A DNA stretch of 64,000 bases from DATBSL01 sp964561785 (GTDB taxonomy: Bacteria; Acidobacteriota; Vicinamibacteria; Fen-336): contig CAZLRF010000001.1 of NCBI GenBank assembly GCA_964561785.1, forward strand, positions 62,001 through 126,000. The letters run 5' to 3'. The number at the start of each line of letters is the position of its first letter. Position 1 is the stretch's first letter. Of this stretch, positions 7,580 to 16,437 are shown in pieces. Made by a program: the position numbers and the translations under genes. Under the pieces are notes generated by a model that was not told where the DNA came from, made no database searches, and saw only the letters and a list, made by a program, of their open reading frames with translations.

Positions 7580-10498
7580 TCAGAGCGTCTTGAGGTACTC
7601 GATGAGGTCGTTCAGGCCGTCCTTCGTCATGTCGTTGGTCACGCCGTGGGTGTCGTAGGGGTTGAAGCGCGTCCAGATCTCCTCGAGCGTGTGGGCCACC
7701 CCGTTGTGCAGGTACGGCGCCGAGTCGTAGATGTTGTTGAGGTGCGGCACGTCGAAGCGTCCCTGCACGTCCAGCCAGCTCCGGGAGCCCACGTCGCGCC
7801 GGCTGCGGTCGGTGTAGTAGGGCGGGAAGTGGCAGGTGACGCACCGGTTGTCGACCGGGATCTCGGTCCCGTCGGCCTTGTGCGTCCGCTCGAAGATGGC
7901 CTTCCCGCGCGCCTGCGCCGGCGTCAGCTCGGCCCCCGCCGCCCGGTAGCGGTTCGGCGGGCGGGGGATGGTGACGGTGTAGTCGTTCACCGCCTGCAGC
8001 TCCTCCCTGGTGAACGGCTGGATGCGGGTGAAGAAGGCGGCGAGCCGCGCCCCGCACTGCCGCGCGAGCGACGGGTTCGTGCCCTCCCATTTGAACGGGT
8101 CGGTGTCGTAGATCCCGCGCAGGGTCCGGTTGTCCACGGGGTTCACCCCGATGCCGTCGGCCTCGATGTCGTAGGTGAGGCCGTCCACGTGGCCGTCCGG
8201 GTGGCAGGAGGCGCAGGCGAACTGCCGCTGGAAGGTGATGTTGGCGCTGTGGAAGAGCTTCTCCCCCCGGCGCGTGTGGGTCGTGTGCTTCGGCCCCCCG
8301 AGGTCGACGCGGGCGACCGCCTCGCGCCTCGCCACGTCGATGACGGTGAGCGAGTCGTCGAGCTGATTCACGACGAAGACGGTGGCCCCGTCGGGGGTCA
8401 CCGTGACCCCGCGCGGGGCGTCCTTCGTCTCCACGTAGCCGAGGACGAACTCGGACGACTTGCCGAGGTGGTTCGGGATCACCTCGGCCCGGTCGCGCTC
8501 GGAGGCCCCCTCGAGGAGGCCGATCAGCCGCTCGACGTCGACCACGGCCACGCGGTTCGTGCCCTGGCTGGTGACGAAGGCGAGCCGCCCGTCCGGGCTG
8601 AGGGCCACGTCGGCGGCGTCGGCGAAGTACCAGTTGGGCTCGTCGAGCAGGACCTGGTCGATTCTCCCGTCCGCCCAGGCGACGCCCAGGCCGTTGGTGA
8701 TCGTCCAGCCCTGGTGGATGCGCGTCATCGGCACCAGGTTCTTGGTGCGGTTCAGGGTGAAGAGGGCGAAGCGGCCGGAGGGGTGCCACGCGACGCCCTG
8801 GAGAAGGTTCGCCTCCGGCACCCGCCGCCGGTCGACGACGCGCCCGGCCTCGGCGTCGATCACGGTGAGCTCCGAGACGGACGGCACGCGGAAGGGGACC
8901 GGCCTCGACAGCGTGTTGGTCGCCACGATGCGCCGCCCGTCGGGGGAGAGGGCCAGGGACCACGGGCTGCGGCTGGCCGGCAGCCTCCGCACCTCGCGCA
9001 GCTCCCGCAGGTCGACCACGGAGACGTCGTCGGTCGACGAGTTGAGGACGAAGAGCAGCGTCCCCGACCGGTTCACGAGCAGCCCGTGAGGCTCGTCCCC
9101 CACCGCGACGGTCGCCGCGACCTTGCGGCCGGGCACGTCGATCACCGAGACCGTGTCGTCGAGACGGTTGGACACGAAGGCCCGACGGCCGTCGGGAGCG
9201 AAGGCGACGTCGTTCGGCTGGCCCCCCGCGGGGATCTCGGCCACCTTCGCCCGCTTCTTCGCGTCGACCACGATCACGGTGCCGCTCGACTCGCAGGCCA
9301 CCCACACCTCCGCGCCGTCCGGACGAAGGGCGAGGTTGCGCGGGGTCTTGTAGCCGGCATCGCCCGCCGACATCGTGAACGAGCCGGGGTTGTCGGCCTT
9401 CGTGGCGGCCATGGGCGCCATCATCGGATGGGCGATCTTCTTCATCGCCGCCGCGAGGTCGAACGGCTCTTCGTGGGCGCTCGCGTGGCAGCCGGCGCAG
9501 CTCGCGGAGGCCGGCTGCACCAGGCCCGCCTTCCGCGCCGCCAGGCGGTCCCTCATCACGGCCTCGGGCATGTACTCGCTGCCGGGGCCGTGGCAGGCCT
9601 CGCAGGTCACGCCGTCCGAGACGCGGGCCCCCGCCAGGAAGCGGCCGGGATCCTGCCCGTATCCTGTCGTGTGGCACTTCAGGCATTCCGGGGCCTGCTG
9701 GGGCGGGACCGCCAGGCCCTTCGCCTTCGCGATCTCGAACGCCTTGGGTGTCGCCAGGACGGCCCAGGCCCGCGAGTGGCTCGTCAGCCTCCACTGGTTG
9801 AGCTGCCGGTTCATCATCGCGGTGTTGTGGCACTTGCCGCAGGCCTCGAGACCCACGTACCTGGGCCCCGCCGCGGGGGGGGCCGGGGCGGCCCCTTCCG
9901 CCGGAGCGGCCACCCCTCCCTCGGGCGTGGGATGGGCGATCTTCGCCCAGGCCATCTCGATGTCGAGCTGCGGGCGCTTGTGGACCGCCGCGTGGCTGCC
10001 CTTGACATAATGGCACTTCGCGCACGACTCCTTCGTGGGCATCCTGAGGCCCGCCATCATCGCGGCCTTCCGGTCCTTCATCACGGCCATGTCCATGTAC
10101 TCGCTGCCGGGGCCGTGACACATCTCGCACTGGATGCCGTCCTCGATGCGGAACCCGGCGTCGCGCCGCCAGGGCTCGACGTCGCTCCCGGTGGCGTGGC
10201 AGCCCAGGCAGATCGGCGAGTCGTGCGGGTCGCCGGGGATCCCGGACAGATCGGCGATCGGACGGGCCTCCGGCAGGCTGAGCGAGGCGTAGGCCCGGGC
10301 GTGGCGGGTGAGCAGCCACTTGCTGTACTGGTGGCCCATGCCCGGCCCGTCGTGGCACTTGCCACAGGCGTGGGCCCCGACGAAGACCGGCTCCCTCGCC
10401 GCCGCCCGCAGGCGCCCTCCCGCGACGAAGGCGAGGGTCACCAGCACGGGGAGGGCGACGACGCCTGCCCTGCGAACGACAGCGGCTCTAGTGTCCAT
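7580..10498 (-). CDS. Decaheme cytochrome c with a YVTN beta-propeller and a diheme-peroxidase-like C-terminus
   Basis: A 972-residue exported protein with one N-terminal signal or anchor. Ten CxxCH heme-binding motifs are visible. Eight lie in the first 350 residues as a duplicated tetraheme unit (CGKCH, CLGCH, CEMCH, CAKCH, then CGKCH, CLKCH, CEACH, CAGCH), each half ending with a GPGSEYM segment; this resembles cytochrome c554-type modules. The middle is a YVTN-type seven-bladed propeller with repeats such as FAPDGRRAFVSNRLDDTVSV. The last 300 residues carry CASCH and CVTCH with PHLNNIYDSAPYLHNG, like MauG or diheme peroxidases. Its ATG overlaps the end of the upstream gene by 11 bases. 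It probably moves electrons across the periplasm or to the cell surface. The substrate is unknown. Confidence 0.88.
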   Translation of the reverse strand: MDTRAAVVRRAGVVALPVLVTLAFVAGGRLRAAAREPVFVGAHACGKCHDGPGMGHQYSKWLLTRHARAYASLSLPEARPIADLSGIPGDPHDSPICLGCHATGSDVEPWRRDAGFRIEDGIQCEMCHGPGSEYMDMAVMKDRKAAMMAGLRMPTKESCAKCHYVKGSHAAVHKRPQLDIEMAWAKIAHPTPEGGVAAPAEGAAPAPPAAGPRYVGLEACGKCHNTAMMNRQLNQWRLTSHSRAWAVLATPKAFEIAKAKGLAVPPQQAPECLKCHTTGYGQDPGRFLAGARVSDGVTCEACHGPGSEYMPEAVMRDRLAARKAGLVQPASASCAGCHASAHEEPFDLAAAMKKIAHPMMAPMAATKADNPGSFTMSAGDAGYKTPRNLALRPDGAEVWVACESSGTVIVVDAKKRAKVAEIPAGGQPNDVAFAPDGRRAFVSNRLDDTVSVIDVPGRKVAATVAVGDEPHGLLVNRSGTLLFVLNSSTDDVSVVDLRELREVRRLPASRSPWSLALSPDGRRIVATNTLSRPVPFRVPSVSELTVIDAEAGRVVDRRRVPEANLLQGVAWHPSGRFALFTLNRTKNLVPMTRIHQGWTITNGLGVAWADGRIDQVLLDEPNWYFADAADVALSPDGRLAFVTSQGTNRVAVVDVERLIGLLEGASERDRAEVIPNHLGKSSEFVLGYVETKDAPRGVTVTPDGATVFVVNQLDDSLTVIDVARREAVARVDLGGPKHTTHTRRGEKLFHSANITFQRQFACASCHPDGHVDGLTYDIEADGIGVNPVDNRTLRGIYDTDPFKWEGTNPSLARQCGARLAAFFTRIQPFTREELQAVNDYTVTIPRPPNRYRAAGAELTPAQARGKAIFERTHKADGTEIPVDNRCVTCHFPPYYTDRSRRDVGSRSWLDVQGRFDVPHLNNIYDSAPYLHNGVAHTLEEIWTRFNPYDTHGVTNDMTKDGLNDLIEYLKTL

Positions 10499-12131
10499 CG
10501 GGCGCCACCTTCAGGATCTGGTTGGCCGGCACGCCGGCCAGCTCCTTCGTCCTCCCGTCGGGCCAGCGGATCGTGACGCGGTCGGCCCGCGTGGCCCGGC
10601 CGAGGCCGAAGTGGAGCCTTGGGTCGTTCTGCGAGAGATACCCGCGCACGGGGAACACGTCGTCGATCAGGGTGAGGCCGCCCGCGACGACCGTCACCCG
10701 CGCTCCCAGCGCGGCCAGCTTCCCGTCGGCCCGCCGCACGTCGACCTTCAGCCAGTTGTTGACCTCGCTCCCTCCGTCGTTGCGCAGGAGGTGGGGGTGG
10801 CCGTTGAGGTCCATGACGACGAGGTCCAGGTCGCCGTCGTCGTCGATGTCGCCGTACGCCGCGCCGCGCGAGTACCACTTCTTCGTCCCGAAGTACTCGC
10901 CGGAGCGGGACGCCACGTCCTGGAAGACCGCCTTGCCGTCGTTGCGCAGCAGGACCGCGTTCTCCGGGTACTCGTGGTGGGGGTGGCCGTTGGCGATGAA
11001 GACGTCCAGGTGGGCGTCGTTGTCGTAGTCGAAGAGGACGCCCCCCCACCCCGTGTACTGGCCGGTGAGCACGGCGATGTTGGAGCGGTAGACCTGGTCC
11101 TCGTAGAGGCCGTCGCGCCACACGAGCAGGCTCATGTAGTCCATGTCGGGGATGAGGATGTCGAGGCGGCCGTCCCGGTTGACGTCGCCCACCGCCGGTC
11201 CCATGGAGGAGACCCCCTGCCCGTTCTGCCCGAAGGCGAGGCCGGTCTCGATGCCGCGGTCGACGAACGCCCCCTTGCCGGTGTTCTCGAAGTAGTTGTT
11301 CTCCATCGCGTCGTTGGCGACGTAGATGTCCGGGAGGCCGTCGTTGTTGAAGTCCGCCGCCGTCGCGCTCATCCCCCGCCCCTGCTCGAACCACACCCCC
11401 GCCTCCTTGGTCACGTCGGCGAAGGTGCCGTCGCCGTTGTTGCGGTACAGGGTGTCCGGCTGGCCGTTGTAGGAGAGGGGGCCCGGGAACCCGGTGGCGG
11501 CGTAGAAGGAGCGGAACTTGCCCTCGTCGTACTCGAGGTAGTTGCAGACGAAGAGGTCGAGGTCGCCGTCCCCGTCGTGGTCGAGCCACACGCCGGAGAG
11601 GCTGAAGCGCGGGTCGCCCACGCCGGCCGCCTCGGTGACGTCCGTGAACGTGCCGTCCCCGTTGTTGCGGTAGAGCTCGTTCGGTCCGTAGTTCGAGAGA
11701 TACAGGTCGAGGTCGCCGTCGCCGTCGTAGTCGGCGGCGGAGGCGGAGTAGCCGGCGGCCTTGCCCGCGACGCCGGCCGCCTCCGTGACGTCCGTGAAGG
11801 TGCCGTCGCCGTTGTTGCGGAAGAGCGCGTTCCTGAGCTTCCCGATCAGGTCCCGGCCGCGGTTGTCGGAGAGGCCCTTCGTCCAGCGGCCGTTCGGGAA
11901 GTAGATGTCGAGGTCGCCGTCGCCGTCGGAGTCGAAGAGACAAGGCCCGACCCCGGCGGCCTCGGCGATGTTGTCCATCTCGTGGTCGCCGGGGCTGTGC
12001 TTGAAGGCGGCGAGGCCGGACGGGACGGCGATGTCGGTGAAGGTCGGCAGCCTCGGGGGAAGCTCCTGCGCCAGAGCCCAGGCTCCCACGGCGGCGAGCA
12101 GGGCCGCGGTCACGGTCGTCGAACGCTTCAT
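10488..12131 (-). CDS. Secreted CRTAC1-like FG-GAP repeat protein with ASPIC/UnbV C-terminus
   Basis: 547 residues from an ATG at 12131, which overlaps the TGA of the upstream gene (ATGA) and has a GGGGGAG ribosome-binding sequence. A signal peptide (ending near ALAQ) precedes at least seven integrin-type FG-GAP/VCBS calcium loops of the form DxDGDGDLD, for example DSDGDGDLDIYFPN, DYDGDGDLDLYLSN and DVNRDGRLDILIPD. The C-terminal 100 residues match the ASPIC/UnbV domain (YLSQNDPRLHFGLGRA, VTIRWPDGR). The family forms secreted calcium-binding propellers whose biochemical role is poorly known. Its end overlaps the decaheme cytochrome start by 11 bases, so the two are translated together. Confidence 0.88.
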   Translation of the reverse strand: MKRSTTVTAALLAAVGAWALAQELPPRLPTFTDIAVPSGLAAFKHSPGDHEMDNIAEAAGVGPCLFDSDGDGDLDIYFPNGRWTKGLSDNRGRDLIGKLRNALFRNNGDGTFTDVTEAAGVAGKAAGYSASAADYDGDGDLDLYLSNYGPNELYRNNGDGTFTDVTEAAGVGDPRFSLSGVWLDHDGDGDLDLFVCNYLEYDEGKFRSFYAATGFPGPLSYNGQPDTLYRNNGDGTFADVTKEAGVWFEQGRGMSATAADFNNDGLPDIYVANDAMENNYFENTGKGAFVDRGIETGLAFGQNGQGVSSMGPAVGDVNRDGRLDILIPDMDYMSLLVWRDGLYEDQVYRSNIAVLTGQYTGWGGVLFDYDNDAHLDVFIANGHPHHEYPENAVLLRNDGKAVFQDVASRSGEYFGTKKWYSRGAAYGDIDDDGDLDLVVMDLNGHPHLLRNDGGSEVNNWLKVDVRRADGKLAALGARVTVVAGGLTLIDDVFPVRGYLSQNDPRLHFGLGRATRADRVTIRWPDGRTKELAGVPANQILKVAPDGH

Positions 12132-14173
12132 CTCTCCCCCCCGGCCGGCATCGGTGCGGCCTCGGCGCGGCCGGCGCGCCCGAGGCCGGCGTCCCACAGC
12201 GCCCCCAGGTCGATCCACTCGACGAACAGGCGGCGCTCGTCGTCGCCGAGGCCGGCCCCGGCCGGCATCGGCGTCACCGGCGCCTGGGCCGCCGCCCCGT
12301 CCCAGGGCCGTGCGGTGTTGCGGCCCAGGAGGTGCCAGATCAGGGGGCTCGTGCGGGCGCGGTACGGGTGCACGTAGCGGCCGGCCGCATCGCCGCCGCC
12401 CGCCGCCTCCTCCACCCCGGACAGCAGCGTCTCGTAGGCCCGGCTGAAGCGCCCCGTCGGGCCCTTCGCGGCCAGGCCGCCGTCGAGGCGCACGCGCTGG
12501 CCCTCGCCGTGGCAGGCCGTGCAGCGCGCCTCGACGATCGGCGCGATGTCCGAGCGGAAGTCGACCGAGCGCCGGCGCTCCGGGGGCAGGAGGAGGCGCG
12601 CGCCGGGCTTGCGCAGCGCGTCGACGAAGCGGCTCGGGGGCGTGCGCTCGGGGTCCTCGTGGCAGCCCACGCAGCCCTGCCGGCCCTTGTAGCGGGCCCA
12701 GATCCAGCTCGACGTCCGCAGCGCGAGACCGTCCGCGTCGAGGATCTGGAGCTGGACGGGCGTCTCGGCCGGCAGGTGGACGTGGTACGAGCCGTCAATC
12801 TCGACGGGCGCCTCGCCGATCAGGCGGCGCGACGCCATCGGGATCGCCCCCGGACCCTCCGCGTGCGACCGCGCGAGGGGAAGCCCCTCGACGACGCGCA
12901 GCCGCTTGACCGTTCCCGGCGCCAGCTCGTGGCCCAGGTCGTTGAGGGAGACGTCGAGGCCGTAGAACTCGCCGTCCGGCATCGGCGCGACGGCTTCCCC
13001 GCCCCGGTGCGTCGCCCGCGCCTCCTTCGCCCGGGCGGCCTCCTCGTCCGGGTCCTTGAGCGACGTCGAACGTCCGTCCGGCAGCGGGCGCGGGACGAGC
13101 GCCCGCGGCTGGATGTCGTGGAAGGCGGGATCGTCGAAGAGGGGGGTCACCGTGCCGGAGGCCGGGTCCACGCGCACGACGGCGTGGGTGCCGCCTCCCC
13201 CGGCCGGGCGACGAGAGGCCACCACCTGCCCGTCGGGGAGGCCGGAGGGCGAGTGGAAGAGCCCCTGCCCGGGACGGGTGACGAGACGGTGGGAGTGCAG
13301 GTTGCGGCGCAGGCTCACGGAGGCCAGGGGGCCCGCGCCGTCCCACGCCGCCGGGTCGGACTCCACGAACACGACCAGACGGTCGCGCGTCAGGCCCGGC
13401 ATCGCCTTCACCCGCGCCCCCTCGTCGGCCGCGAAGACGGCCGGGTCGGTGCCGTCGGGGTTGACCCCGAGCAGCGCGACGCGGCCGTACCGCCCCTGCT
13501 CGAGCGTGGCGCGGCGCCAGCTCGCGTAGACGACGCGCCCGTCGCCCAGCACCGTGGGATCCCGGTCGGCCGAGAGGTTGTAGGTCAGACGCCAGGGCGC
13601 GGTGCCGTCGGGCTGGACCGAGTAGATCGCGCTCGCCCGTCCGGCGCCCGTCTCGTTGACGGCGGCGTCGAAGTGACGAACGAAGCCGATCTGCGGCCGG
13701 GGCGCGGTGCCCTTGGTCGGGTCGGCGATGATGACGTACACGGTGGGCAGGTAGACGGGCTGGCGCAGGTCGTCCGCCATCGCGACCACCTGGCGCACGC
13801 CCGAGCCGTCGGCGTTCATCTCGTAGATGGCCCAGCGGTCGCCCGCCTTCTTCTGGCCCGCGAACAGGACCTTCCCGCCGTCGAAAGAGACGTCGGGATC
13901 GGCCGCGCTCGCGAAGCCCGGCGTCAGGACCTTGCGGAGCGTCCCGTCCTTCACCAGCACGAGGCGGGCCCCCTCGCCGTAGTCGGCGCGCACCGTTCCG
14001 CCAGCGAGAGGACCCGCCTGCTCGGCGGCCGTCCCCACCGGGAGCTGGGTCACGACGATCGGCGGGCTCGTCGGCCGAGCCGCTCCGCCCCTCGCGGGCG
14101 GCGCGGCATCGGCCGCCGCGAAGGGCACCGAGAGGAGGGCCACGGCGAGACCGGTTCGGGGAGCGCGGCTCAT
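12128..14173 (-). CDS. Diheme c-type cytochrome with a hydrazine-synthase-alpha-like / TolB-like propeller
   Basis: 681 residues from the ATG at 14173, which overlaps the upstream stop by four bases (ATGA). A signal peptide ends near ADA. A TolB-like or HZS-alpha-like propeller follows (VSFDGGKVLFAGQK, IYEMNADGSGVRQV, IYSVQPDGTAPWRLT, VVYASWRR). The C-terminal third has two heme motifs, CVGCH and CTACH, the second within a cytochrome-like stretch (SDIAPIVEARCTACHGEG). This architecture is annotated in many soil bacteria as hydrazine synthase alpha subunit-like. Beta and gamma subunits are absent, so hydrazine synthesis is not supported. It more likely oxidises or senses a small extracellular molecule and passes electrons to the decaheme protein. 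Confidence 0.8.
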   Translation of the reverse strand: MSRAPRTGLAVALLSVPFAAADAAPPARGGAARPTSPPIVVTQLPVGTAAEQAGPLAGGTVRADYGEGARLVLVKDGTLRKVLTPGFASAADPDVSFDGGKVLFAGQKKAGDRWAIYEMNADGSGVRQVVAMADDLRQPVYLPTVYVIIADPTKGTAPRPQIGFVRHFDAAVNETGAGRASAIYSVQPDGTAPWRLTYNLSADRDPTVLGDGRVVYASWRRATLEQGRYGRVALLGVNPDGTDPAVFAADEGARVKAMPGLTRDRLVVFVESDPAAWDGAGPLASVSLRRNLHSHRLVTRPGQGLFHSPSGLPDGQVVASRRPAGGGGTHAVVRVDPASGTVTPLFDDPAFHDIQPRALVPRPLPDGRSTSLKDPDEEAARAKEARATHRGGEAVAPMPDGEFYGLDVSLNDLGHELAPGTVKRLRVVEGLPLARSHAEGPGAIPMASRRLIGEAPVEIDGSYHVHLPAETPVQLQILDADGLALRTSSWIWARYKGRQGCVGCHEDPERTPPSRFVDALRKPGARLLLPPERRRSVDFRSDIAPIVEARCTACHGEGQRVRLDGGLAAKGPTGRFSRAYETLLSGVEEAAGGGDAAGRYVHPYRARTSPLIWHLLGRNTARPWDGAAAQAPVTPMPAGAGLGDDERRLFVEWIDLGALWDAGLGRAGRAEAAPMPAGGER

Positions 14174-15360
14174 GAGCGGCGGGATCTTCCGCCTCGAGGG
14201 CGCCGCTCGCGGAGGGGCACGACCGCGGTCGCGTCGATCTCGAACAGGAGGTCGCCCCGGCAGACGTCGGCCACGGTGGTCACGAGCGGGACGCCGGCGA
14301 GGCCGGAGCGCGCCACGAGCCGGGAGAACGAGCGCGCGTCGCACGGGTTCTTGAGGAAGGCCGTGGCCTGGGCCACGTCGCCAAGCCCGGCCCCCGCCCC
14401 CTCGAGCAGCGCCTCGACCGCCTCGAGCGTGAAGCGAACCTGGGCCTCGAAGTCGCCCGCGTGCACGGTCGAGCCGTGGTCGTCGATCGAGGCCGTGCCG
14501 GACACGAACAGGTAGCGCGCGTCGCCGAGCGGCACCTCCATCGCCCGCGCGAAGGCGGAGCCGTACTCGGTCGCCTCGTTCTGCTTGCGGTTGTGCAGCC
14601 GCCGCATGCCCGCGCCGCTGCCGGGATGCGGCTGCACCGCGAGCAGGTCGAGGGCGCACCACCCCCCGCGCGCGTTGCGGCCCTCGATCCCGGTGCTGGC
14701 GGGGATGCGCCCGTCCCCGCCGGGACCCATGAGGCGCATCCTCCGGAACGCCGCATTCCGCACGGCGTTGAACGGCCCGTACCAGTCGAGGATGTCGCGC
14801 AGGTAGAACCAGGTCCGCGCCACGTCGCCGAACCCGAAGCCCTCGCGGGCGAGCAGCTCGGAGGCGGCGTCGATCGCGGCCGCCGCGTCCTCCGCCGGGC
14901 CCGGGGCGAGGCGCCCCGCGCCGCGGCGCCCGACGTCCGAGAGGCCGAGGAGCCGCGCCGCGCCGCCCTCGACGACCCGCCCGAAGACGGTCTCGCCCTC
15001 CCGCACGAGGTGTCCCCGGCCGCGCGCCGCCACGACGTGGACCCCGGCGAGGCCCGGCCGCCCCGCGGGCGAGCCCTCGATGCACGTCGGTGGGACCGCC
15101 CACTCCTCCGCGCCGCCGAGGACCCGCGCGCGGCCCCGGGCGACCGCCGGGATCGCGGCGAGGTCGCCGAAGACGCGCTCCTGCAGCGGCACGACGCCGC
15201 GCGCGCGGCACGCCTCGTCGATCGCGACGTACGCCTCCTCCGCCGCGCGCTCGGGCGCGAGCGTCCCGCTCGCGTCCGTCCACGTCAGCAGCACGAGCTC
15301 CCCGCCCGCCACGCTCGTCCTCGCCCTCTCGTCCACGCCGGCTTCGCTCGCCATGGGCAT
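14170..15360 (-). CDS. RidA/YjgF-superfamily protein, chorismatase-like
   Basis: About 396 residues from the ATG at 15360; ATGs at 15411 and 15354 are alternatives, and GGGAGAGG lies about 10 bases before 15360. Two YjgF-type halves are visible. The first contains LARTWFYLRDI-like features (TWFYLRDILDWYGPFNAVRN near residues 210-230) and STGIEGRNARGG. The second has YLFVSGTASIDDHGSTVHAG, FTLEAVEALLEGAG and a closing DLLFEIDATAVVPL. This tandem layout and the WxYL...FNxxR plus VSGTASI segments fit the chorismatase branch (FkbO/Hyg5/XanB2) better than single-domain RidA imine deaminases. No signal peptide is present, unlike the genes it leads. It is divergent from a DAHP synthase gene, which supports a chorismate link. 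The exact reaction is inferred. Confidence 0.65.
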   Translation of the reverse strand: MPMASEAGVDERARTSVAGGELVLLTWTDASGTLAPERAAEEAYVAIDEACRARGVVPLQERVFGDLAAIPAVARGRARVLGGAEEWAVPPTCIEGSPAGRPGLAGVHVVAARGRGHLVREGETVFGRVVEGGAARLLGLSDVGRRGAGRLAPGPAEDAAAAIDAASELLAREGFGFGDVARTWFYLRDILDWYGPFNAVRNAAFRRMRLMGPGGDGRIPASTGIEGRNARGGWCALDLLAVQPHPGSGAGMRRLHNRKQNEATEYGSAFARAMEVPLGDARYLFVSGTASIDDHGSTVHAGDFEAQVRFTLEAVEALLEGAGAGLGDVAQATAFLKNPCDARSFSRLVARSGLAGVPLVTTVADVCRGDLLFEIDATAVVPLRERRPRGGRSRRS

Positions 15361-15439
15361 TCGTGTGGACCCTCTCCCGGAAGCAACGGCGCTCAGCGTG
15401 CCCGTGCGCACCGCGCGCGGTCAATGGGATCTTTGCATC

Positions 15440-15454
15440 AACGCAACGTGCGTT
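15440..15454. promoter_or_regulatory. Inverted repeat in the divergent promoter region
   Basis: A perfect inverted repeat, AACGCA-ACG-TGCGTT, lies in the 252-base space between the divergent chorismatase-like operon and the DAHP synthase gene, in a locally AT-richer patch. It may bind a regulator that controls one or both directions. No regulator gene is adjacent, so the role is inferred. Confidence 0.35.
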
Positions 15455-15529
15455 TCGCTCAATATCGACGAGGGTGGCACGCATGTGGCGACGTACGAAG
15501 TATTACGCGTCGCCCGTAGAACCTTTTCG

Positions 15530-15559
15530 TTGACGGCCTTTCCCGGCGGCGCTTAGCAT
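15530..15559 (+). promoter_or_regulatory. Sigma70-like promoter of the DAHP synthase gene
   Basis: TTGACG at 15530-15535 and TAGCAT at 15554-15559 are separated by 18 bases and lie 53 bases before the ATG at 15613. This is one of the better matches to a housekeeping promoter in the window. Confidence 0.5.
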
Positions 15560-15612
15560 GCGCCTCGACCGGCGGGTCCGACCGGTCGTGCGTTCGACAC
15601 CGTGGAGTGCCC

Positions 15613-16434
15613 ATGAGCAGCGTGCGAGCCGTGACGGTCCGTGACTGTACGTTCGGCGGAGCCGAGGTGGTCGTGATGGCCGGGCCGTGCGCGGTCGAGT
15701 CGCGGGGGCAGATCTTCGAGGCGGCCGAGGTCGTGGCCGCCTCCGGCGCGCGCTTCCTCCGCGGGGGGGCCTTCAAGGTGCGCAGCGCCCCGACCGCGTT
15801 CCAGGGGCTCGGGTGGGACGGTTGGAAGCTCCTGCGCGAGGCGGCGGACGCTCACGGCCTGCTCACGGTGAGCGAGATCCTCTCCGAGGAGCAGATCGAC
15901 GAGGGCCGCCGCTACGTGGACTTCGCGCAGATCGGCAGCCGGAACATGCAGAACATCCCGCTGCTCAAGGCGCTCGGCCGGTCGCGGATGCCGGTCATGC
16001 TCAAGCGGGGCTTCGGCTGCACGATCGACGAGTGGATCCACGCCGCCGAGTACGTCCTGCGGGAGGGCAACCCCGACGTCGTGATGTGCGAGCGAGGCAT
16101 TCGCACGTTCGAGACGGCCACGCGCTTCACCCTCGACGTCGCCGCGGTCCCGATCGCGAAGGCGCGGCTCGGCCTCCCGGTGATCGTGGACCCCTCGCAC
16201 GCGGCCGGCCACCGCGAGTGGGTGGAGTGCCTGACGCTGTCGGGCATCGCCTGCGGCGGCGACGGGCTGCTGGTCGAGACGCACCCCGAGCCGTCGAAGG
16301 CGCTGTCCGACGGTCCCCAGGCCGTGCCGCTCTCGGACTTTCCGGCCCTGATGGAGAAGGCGCGCCGCGTGGCCCACGCGGTGGGCCGCTCGGTGCGCGA
16401 GGTGCCCGCGGGGGCGGTCGCCGCCGCCTGCTAG
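15613..16434 (+). CDS. aroF: 3-deoxy-7-phosphoheptulonate (DAHP) synthase, class I-beta type
   Basis: 273 residues; GGAG lies 5 bases before the ATG at 15613, and an in-frame GTG at 15607 overlaps that sequence. It has the KDO8PS/DAHPS TIM-barrel motifs: AGPCAVES near residue 20, FLRGGAFK, IGSRNMQNIPLLK, MLKRGFGCTIDEW, CERGIRTFE and DPSHAAGHR, closing with ALSDGPQAV. It condenses PEP and erythrose-4-phosphate at the entry to the shikimate pathway. There is no N-terminal ferredoxin-like or C-terminal chorismate-mutase regulatory domain, so feedback control would need other means. The usual KPRTS phosphate-binding motif reads KVRSA, with Lys and Arg kept but the Pro and following residues altered. 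Its divergent neighbour is a chorismatase-like protein. It ends 3 bases before a convergent TPR gene. Confidence 0.9.
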   Translation: MSSVRAVTVRDCTFGGAEVVVMAGPCAVESRGQIFEAAEVVAASGARFLRGGAFKVRSAPTAFQGLGWDGWKLLREAADAHGLLTVSEILSEEQIDEGRRYVDFAQIGSRNMQNIPLLKALGRSRMPVMLKRGFGCTIDEWIHAAEYVLREGNPDVVMCERGIRTFETATRFTLDVAAVPIAKARLGLPVIVDPSHAAGHREWVECLTLSGIACGGDGLLVETHPEPSKALSDGPQAVPLSDFPALMEKARRVAHAVGRSVREVPAGAVAAAC

Positions 16435-16437
16435 CGC

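Noticed and set aside
12128..14173. True hydrazine synthase activity
   Set aside because: Only an alpha-like propeller with two heme motifs is present; beta and gamma subunits and other anammox genes are absent.
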